Made by a program: the position numbers and the translations under genes. A DNA stretch of 9,955 bases. Origin: Ruminococcaceae bacterium UBA5413 (GTDB taxonomy: Bacteria > Bacillota > Clostridia > Oscillospirales > Acutalibacteraceae). The notes beneath the pieces are model-generated. The model made no database searches and was not told where the DNA came from. It saw nothing but the letters and a program-made list of their open reading frames with translations. Shown piece by piece: positions 6,133 through 9,955 of the stretch. The DNA lies in the NCBI GenBank assembly GCA_002409585.1, contig DHNP01000042.1, forward strand, positions 1 through 9,955. Direction: 5' to 3'. Positions within the stretch are counted from its first letter, which is position 1. Each line of letters begins with the position of its first letter.

Positions 6133-7161
6133 TCAGCCTGCCCCGCCGAGGGCCTCCCTAACTATGCAGGCCCGCCTTGCGCTGCGCTCGTCCTGTGTAA
6201 GCGGCCGCCCCGCGTTTAGAGTCAGGGTCGCCGGCTGAGCCTGCAGCGTAAGGCCGTTTAAGCATTGATAGCTTATATTTTTTACTATTCCCGCTTCTAT
6301 GCCGAACCTGAGAACAGAAACAAGATCAAACAGTTCGTCGTCCGTCATAAACCTCGCCTTCTGCAGGATGCCAAGCGTACGGTACACCGTATCCTGGACT
6401 TTTATATCGCATGCAAGCTCCTTTCTCGCCTCACGCTCCCTTTTTATGACCTGAAGCGCCATGCTTTTAAGGTTTGACAATATCTCATTTTCAGAAATTC
6501 CGAGAGTTACACGGTTAGAGATAACATACAAGGCCCCGCGCGGTTTTGCCGCCGAACCGTAAACGCACTGAAGCGAAAAACCTATCTTAGATAAATTGGA
6601 GGATATCCTTGCCGCCGCGCCTACGTCCGTAAGCGACGGCAAATGCAGAAGCATTGAGGCCTGCATGCCCGTACCGACGTTAATAGGGTCCGGCGTAAGA
6701 TAGCCCAGCTCGCTGTCAAAGGCAAAGTCCAAATGTTTGTCCAAAACCGTTTCCACTTTATCGGCGGCTTCATAAGCCGTAAAAATGTCAGAGCCTGCCG
6801 TTAACGACTGTATGGACACATGGTTCCTGCCGTTTGCCGTAATGGAAACCGATTCATTCCCGTTAAAAAAAATATCACGGCCGGCCCCCCCGCTTACGAA
6901 GTCAGCATCGGCAAGGCCGCGCTCGGCAAGCGAAACAGCCTCGTTCTCGCTTATGCGGTCCATCTCAACAAATTTAAATCTCCCGTACAGCACGCTGTTT
7001 TTGTCAAGGACCGCGGAACGCACCTGCAGTTCAGCCAGTTCCTTTTGGCTTTCATTCATGCGCCACGGGAACGGAACACCCCGCATATTGCGCAGCAGGC
7101 GCACCTTAGAGCATATGACAGCATCGCAGTTCTCGCCGTCCTCCATGTACCATTTATCCAC
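6133..7161 (-). CDS. mcsB: McsB-like protein, probable catalytically dead arginine kinase homologue
   Basis: A full-length 342-residue member of the ATP:guanido phosphotransferase family by order of motifs: KVRLLRN near the N terminus, NVGTGMQASMLLHLPSL (161-177), VISNRVTLGISENEI (213-227) and a C-terminal ERSARRACIVREAL. The protein matches Bacillus McsB, which phosphorylates arginines to mark proteins for ClpCP. The expected active site is absent: the NEEDHIRIQ motif is NGRNHVSIQ (110-118), the GEGSEAVGN loop is GSAAKPRGA (202-210), the Cys of TSCP is Asp158, and the SSRxRLARN Arg is Lys19. It is therefore probably a pseudokinase. GTG 7161 is the start: GAGGGGG precedes it and the Trp-Tyr/Met start matches the family. 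It overlaps the mcsA stop by eight bases, implying translational coupling. Confidence 0.88.
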   Translation of the reverse strand: MDKWYMEDGENCDAVICSKVRLLRNMRGVPFPWRMNESQKELAELQVRSAVLDKNSVLYGRFKFVEMDRISENEAVSLAERGLADADFVSGGAGRDIFFNGNESVSITANGRNHVSIQSLTAGSDIFTAYEAADKVETVLDKHLDFAFDSELGYLTPDPINVGTGMQASMLLHLPSLTDVGAAARISSNLSKIGFSLQCVYGSAAKPRGALYVISNRVTLGISENEILSNLKSMALQVIKREREARKELACDIKVQDTVYRTLGILQKARFMTDDELFDLVSVLRFGIEAGIVKNISYQCLNGLTLQAQPATLTLNAGRPLTQDERSARRACIVREALGGAG

Positions 7162-7648
7162 CGGTTTCCCCCTCTTCCGGCTGTTTTAGCCTTCTTACCG
7201 TCCCGAGCCGCTTGTTATACCCCGCGCCTGAGGCGCGTCTTACCTTAACCCGCGCTACGGCAAGCTGCCTGCTTTCTTTCAGCTGCGGAAGGCTACCGTC
7301 TGGCGACTTGCCGAGGTGTACCGCGCTACCGTGTATCTGCCTTATAAACGGCTCGAGCCTGCCGCGGAATTTCTCATAGCATTCCGCGCACCCTGCCCTG
7401 CCGCTTCGCGCTATATCCCTGAAAGAAGCGCCGCAGCAGCCGCACCGCTCCTCGCCGGACACATCGGCGTCTTCACCGAAAAATTCTTTAAGCACGCCCT
7501 CAAAGTCGTACTCCATCTCGGTGAAAAAATTGCCGTAGCCTAATTTTTCAGCGCATTCAGCGCAAAGCGAATATTTAGATATTCTGCCGTCAGACAAAAC
7601 TTTTATATAAACGACGGCAGGGTTTTCCCCGCAATACTGGCAAAGCAT
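7154..7648 (-). CDS. mcsA: McsA-like zinc protein
   Basis: A 164-residue protein with the McsA layout. An N-terminal zinc ribbon (Cys3/Cys6 and Cys29/Cys32), a second zinc site (Cys69/Cys72 and Cys87/Cys90 in CGCCGASFRDIARSGRAGCAEC), then IRQIHGSAVHLGKSP matching the RIHGxxxHxGKxP block. In Bacillus, McsA binds and activates the kinase McsB and helps modulate CtsR. The C-terminal UVR segment (about 122-155) is unusual: the acidic residues normal in that motif are replaced by Arg/Lys/Gly, giving a basic tail. ATG 7648 has AGGGAG seven bases upstream. It heads a cluster with the overlapping mcsB-like gene. Neither ctsR nor clpC is adjacent. Confidence 0.9.
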   Translation of the reverse strand: MLCQYCGENPAVVYIKVLSDGRISKYSLCAECAEKLGYGNFFTEMEYDFEGVLKEFFGEDADVSGEERCGCCGASFRDIARSGRAGCAECYEKFRGRLEPFIRQIHGSAVHLGKSPDGSLPQLKESRQLAVARVKVRRASGAGYNKRLGTVRRLKQPEEGETGG

Positions 7649-7709
7649 ATAAAAGCTCCCTTTTAGTAAGCTTAACTCTAAATGTAAGTAAAAACTGTTA
7701 AATAGATAT

Positions 7710-7739
7710 ATTATAGCATAATTAAAGTTTTAGTGGCAA
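7710..7739 (-). promoter_or_regulatory. Promoter of the mcsA-mcsB-TPR cluster
   Basis: On the minus strand TTGCCA (7739-7734) and TATAAT (7715-7710) are 18 bases apart, and TGC before the -10 makes it an extended type. The leader to the mcsA ATG is about 55 bases. No CtsR heptad repeat (GGTCAAA pair) or CIRCE is present, so stress control of the usual kind is not evident. Confidence 0.75.
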
Positions 7740-7811
7740 ATTTTTTTTGTTCGGGCAAAGCAGTATTTCTGCAGCAGGCGTCCGCCTCAGCCGCATCGCA
7801 AAGCGGCAGAA

Positions 7812-7845
7812 CCGCCTGCCCGCGGCCAAAACGGCGGGCAGGCGG
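7812..7845. repeat. Perfect 12-bp GC-rich hairpin
   Basis: CCGCCTGCCCGC (7812-7823) and GCGGGCAGGCGG (7834-7845) are exact reverse complements with a ten-base loop, 25 bases beyond the stop of the 48-residue gene. No T-run follows on either strand, so it is not a standard terminator, although its position suggests it ends or stabilises that transcript. Confidence 0.8.
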
Positions 7846-7869
7846 CTCACAGCACATTTGTTCCGCAGG

Positions 7870-8016
7870 TCAGGATTCGCTCACTATATCTTCGAGGCAC
7901 TTTATAAGGTCCTGCAAAGTGTACAGCTTAACGTCGCGCTTCAGTATCTCATTTTTAAGGTCTACGGAAAGAGACTCAAAATATGCGCGTACCTGCGGTG
8001 CCACATACGATGCCAT
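7870..8016 (-). CDS. 48-residue hypothetical protein
   Basis: A short minus-strand gene encoding MASYVAPQVRAYFESLSVDL followed by a charged helical tail (KNEILKRDVKL, YTLQDLIKCLEDIVSES). AAAGGAAG lies about eight bases before the ATG at 8016, a good ribosome site, and the amphipathic, Leu-rich composition looks like a real protein. No signal peptide, Cys pair or membrane helix is present. The pattern of a phenylalanine-ESLS loop followed by two helices resembles small clostridial proteins of unknown function, but I cannot name a family. It lies between sleL and the mcs cluster, all on the same strand, and is separated from mcsA by 220 bases with a hairpin and a promoter, so it is probably transcribed separately. 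Confidence 0.7.
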   Translation of the reverse strand: MASYVAPQVRAYFESLSVDLKNEILKRDVKLYTLQDLIKCLEDIVSES

Positions 8017-8074
8017 GTCCAGACTTCCTTTCCGGGGTAAAAATTAAGGCTTTTCTTATAATATTATTGCCCCG

Positions 8075-8100
8075 AAAGTACATTCCAAACGCGGTACTTT
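8075..8100. repeat. 7-bp inverted repeat between sleL and the small gene
   Basis: AAAGTAC (8075-8081) and GTACTTT (8094-8100) are exact reverse complements with a 12-base spacer. The site is just downstream of sleL and upstream of the small gene, so it could be a weak terminator hairpin or an operator. Confidence 0.5.
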
Positions 8101-8125
8101 ATTACGTAATTTTTGCCTTATAAAT

Positions 8126-9412
8126 TTACCGGTTTAAAACTTTTTTTACTGTAAAAGTCGAGTTGAGTACAAGCCAGTTCTGCGCGAAGTAGCTGTTTAC
8201 CGTCCAGTAGCTCACTCCCGCGAGGCCGTACCTGTCCGCAAGGCGCAGCTTTGCGTTTATGCTTCTCGCATCCTCAAACCACACCTCGTGCCTGCGGCCG
8301 GAAACATCGTAATAGTTAAAGTACGGCGACTGCGCCGCTGCATCAAAGTATATCCTCGCGCCTACGCGCGCCGCAAGGCTGACTGCCCCAGGGTTTGTAA
8401 GCGGCTTTGCCGCTGTTCCCTTTACAAACGGCAGCGTCCAGTCATAGCCGTAGTTAGGTATGCCCATAAAAATTTTTTGGTTTGGTATTACTGAAACGGC
8501 GTACCTTATAACCTGCTCCACAAGGTTTATCGGAGCGACGGCCATGGCCGGGCCATAAGTGTACCCCCACTCGTACGTCATTATCACTACAAAGTCCGCG
8601 TACCTGCCGTGTACCGGGTAATCGTGCGCTTCATAAAGCAGCCCGCGCTGTGAAGCCGCCGTTTTAGGCGCTATGGAAGTGCTCAGTATAAAGCCTGCGT
8701 CATGTAAACGCCCGGAAGCAGTTTTTAAAAAACTGTTATAAGCCTCGCGGTCACTTTGCAGGATATATTCAAAGTCTATGTTAAGCCCGTAATATTTTTT
8801 TGTTTTCATAATGTTAATGGCGCTGTCCAAAAGATTGTTCCATGCTGTTTCGTCTGTAAGTACCGAGTGCGCGATTTCACTGCTGAAACCGCCGCTCGGC
8901 CTTATATTGGTTACAGACATCATCGGAGCCGTGTTTTTCTGCCGCGCGGCGTTTACCACCCTTTCGTCGTCTATCTGCGTAAGCGAGCCGTCGGCCTTTA
9001 CCTGATAGCTGAACACAGTGCAGTACGTAAGGTTAGGCAGCGTTTTTTCAAGGGTGCTTTCATTTATGCTCGGGAAAGCATATCCGTTTACAGCTTTTTC
9101 CCCAAGGTTTTCGATTTGCGAAGGTATCGTGATTACCTCTCCCGTCCTTATGAGCGACGGATCCGTTATCTGCGGGTTTGCCCTCAGTATGGCTGCCGCG
9201 GACACCTGGTACCGCATTGCGAGCATATGCAGCGTTTCGCCCTGCACGACCGTATGGCTTACGCTGTCAGCCGGTACGGCTATTGCCTGTCCTACCACGA
9301 GTACGTTTGGATTTTCAATCTGGTTACCGTCGATTATCGCCTGCCGGTCAACCCCGAACAGCTGCGATATATAGTATACGCTGTTTCCCGGCCTTACCGT
9401 GTAAATAAACAA
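8126..9412 (-). CDS. sleL: Spore cortex-lytic enzyme, LysM-GH18 (SleL/YaaH type)
   Basis: A 428-residue peptidoglycan hydrolase. Two LysM domains (about 3-47, YTVRPGNSVYYISQLFGV, and about 52-97, HTVVQGETLHMLAMRYQV) precede a GH18 domain from about 105 to the end. GLNIDFEYI (209-217) is the GH18 DxDxE motif with the catalytic Glu215, and the C-terminal YWTVNSYFAQNWLVLNSTF matches SleL/YaaH. These enzymes act as N-acetylglucosaminidases on cortex fragments during spore germination; the LysM domains hold them in the spore coat/cortex. There is no signal peptide, as in the known proteins. The TTG at 9412 is chosen because AAGGTG lies eight bases upstream; a GTG at 9421 would overlap that site. 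A sigma-E-like promoter precedes it. It is divergent from the small heat-shock gene. Confidence 0.92.
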   Translation of the reverse strand: MFIYTVRPGNSVYYISQLFGVDRQAIIDGNQIENPNVLVVGQAIAVPADSVSHTVVQGETLHMLAMRYQVSAAAILRANPQITDPSLIRTGEVITIPSQIENLGEKAVNGYAFPSINESTLEKTLPNLTYCTVFSYQVKADGSLTQIDDERVVNAARQKNTAPMMSVTNIRPSGGFSSEIAHSVLTDETAWNNLLDSAINIMKTKKYYGLNIDFEYILQSDREAYNSFLKTASGRLHDAGFILSTSIAPKTAASQRGLLYEAHDYPVHGRYADFVVIMTYEWGYTYGPAMAVAPINLVEQVIRYAVSVIPNQKIFMGIPNYGYDWTLPFVKGTAAKPLTNPGAVSLAARVGARIYFDAAAQSPYFNYYDVSGRRHEVWFEDARSINAKLRLADRYGLAGVSYWTVNSYFAQNWLVLNSTFTVKKVLNR

Positions 9413-9455
9413 AAGTACCACACCTTACATTTTGAAATAATAAAAGCCCATGTAA

Positions 9456-9485
9456 ATCATATGCTCAGGCGCGCACATGTATTAC
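9456..9485 (-). promoter_or_regulatory. Candidate sigma-E-type sporulation promoter of sleL
   Basis: On the minus strand GTAATACA (9485-9478) and CATATGAT (9463-9456) are separated by 14 bases. They match the Bacillus sigma-E consensus (GTMATATT, CATACAMT) at six of eight positions each. The start would lie about 38 bases before the TTG at 9412. Bacillus yaaH is sigma-E dependent, which fits. Confidence 0.5.
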
Positions 9486-9527
9486 ACTTGCGGGCACGTT
9501 CCCTTAAGAGGCGGCGCTTCGGCGTTT

Positions 9528-9554
9528 TTAGCACTCTCGTGTTTAGAGTGCTAA
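9528..9554. promoter_or_regulatory. CIRCE operator (HrcA binding site), perfect
   Basis: TTAGCACTC (9528-9536), nine bases, GAGTGCTAA (9546-9554) equals the CIRCE consensus without a mismatch. It lies three bases from the -35 of the small heat-shock gene, indicating HrcA repression relieved by heat or protein-folding stress. It is also 116 bases upstream of sleL, on the far side of that gene's candidate promoter. Confidence 0.97.
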
Positions 9555-9556
9555 TA

Positions 9557-9586
9557 TTTACATTTTATTCATATTCCGTTTATTAT
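9557..9586 (+). promoter_or_regulatory. Promoter of the small heat-shock gene
   Basis: TTTACA (9557-9562) and TATTAT (9581-9586), each one base off consensus, are 18 bases apart and start just right of the CIRCE element. The start near 9593 leaves a leader of about 90 bases. Confidence 0.65.
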
Positions 9587-9682
9587 TTATTAACTAAAGG
9601 CATATATACTTAAAATTGTCAAAAGGGAAAAGCAAAGGAAGTTCCCAAAGACAGACAGTAAATTTATTTAGGGGGTTTTGAT

Positions 9683-9955
9683 ATGTTTGATTTAATTCCT
9701 TTTGAACACAGGAGCGGCAGCTTGTTCGACAATTTCGACAAAATGGTTGGTAGCAGCTTCTTCGGCGGCTTCGATAAGTATTTTACCCCCTGCCGCACCG
9801 ACATCATAGACGACGGCGACAGATATGTGCTGAAAGCCGACATGCCGGGTTTCGATAAAAGTGAAATAAGCATCGACGCGGACGGCAACAGGCTGAGCAT
9901 TGCGGCGGAGCACAAAGAAGAAAACAGGAATGAGAAAAATGATTACGTGCGCTGC
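9683..9955 (+). CDS. Small heat-shock protein (Hsp20), partial at right edge
   Basis: The first 91 codons of an Hsp20/alpha-crystallin protein, an ATP-independent holdase that binds unfolding proteins in the cytoplasm. The N terminus MFDLIPFEHRSGSLFDNFDKM is typical of clostridial members, and the alpha-crystallin domain starts around residue 38 (CRTDIIDDGDRYVLKADMPG, then DKSEISI and LSIAAEHKEE). About 50-60 residues including the rest of the domain and the IxI tail lie beyond the window. AGGGGG (9670-9675) is seven bases before the ATG at 9683. The perfect CIRCE site and promoter upstream place it under HrcA control. Confidence 0.93.
   Translation, partial: MFDLIPFEHRSGSLFDNFDKMVGSSFFGGFDKYFTPCRTDIIDDGDRYVLKADMPGFDKSEISIDADGNRLSIAAEHKEENRNEKNDYVRC

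Noticed and set aside
7649..7740. Possible CtsR operator before mcsA
   Set aside because: No tandem GGTCAAA/GTCAAA heptads were found on either strand; only an ordinary promoter is visible.
8756..9613. Long plus-strand open frame opposite sleL
   Set aside because: It is Arg/Tyr/Val-rich shadow coding antisense to the LysM and GH18 domains and has no ribosome site or recognisable family.
9600..9682. RNA thermometer (ROSE or fourU type) in the Hsp20 leader
   Set aside because: Only a weak GGGAA/TTCCC stem is present and it does not clearly pair with the AGGGGG ribosome site, so the claim is not supported.

Overview
The window looks like chromosomal DNA of an anaerobic, spore-forming clostridium (Bacillota). 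The evidence is a SleL/YaaH-type spore-cortex hydrolase with a plausible sporulation sigma-factor promoter, McsA/McsB homologues, a perfect CIRCE (HrcA) operator, an EFR1-type flavodoxin/ferredoxin protein, and Shine-Dalgarno sites of Gram-positive strength. No plasmid replication gene, phage module or CRISPR array is visible. The species cannot be named from this sequence.

Left part (1-1956): an accessory, AT-richer stretch of mobile-element debris around one intact gene. Pieces resembling an IS1182-family transposase, a MobA/MobL relaxase, an ABC-permease tail and an IS3-family OrfA lie around a complete EFR1-type gene (213-983, minus) that keeps its own strong promoter.

Sugar region (1957-4571): the 3' part of a sucrose phosphorylase gene (minus) abuts the 3' part of a LacI-family regulator gene (plus) at about 2560-2572. 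Each has lost its N-terminal part exactly there. One deletion across a divergent gtfA/regulator pair explains this. A complete PfkB-family fructokinase gene (3496-4476, minus) follows, converging on the regulator remnant across a shared hairpin terminator. Its upstream region carries a LacI-type operator-like site. Sucrose phosphorylase would make glucose-1-phosphate and fructose, and the kinase would phosphorylate the fructose. Here the first step and its control appear to be lost.

Middle (4634-5381): a tRNA-Gln(CUG)-tRNA-Pro(CGG) operon on the minus strand, driven by a perfect-consensus promoter set among inverted repeats. An acylphosphatase gene and a strong 13-bp hairpin terminator follow.

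Right part (5408-9955): a minus-strand cluster of mcsA, an mcsB-like gene and a TPR-like gene. The McsB homologue keeps its fold-level motifs but lacks nearly every residue expected at the kinase active site, and neither ctsR nor clpC is adjacent. Upstream is a 48-residue small protein, then sleL. Divergent from sleL, a small heat-shock protein gene runs off the right edge with a perfect CIRCE element in front of it.

The two most interesting points are the apparent protein-arginine pseudokinase and the deletion junction in the sucrose locus. I did not find a clear case for a wholly new system. Homology statements rest on recalled family motifs, since no search could be run.
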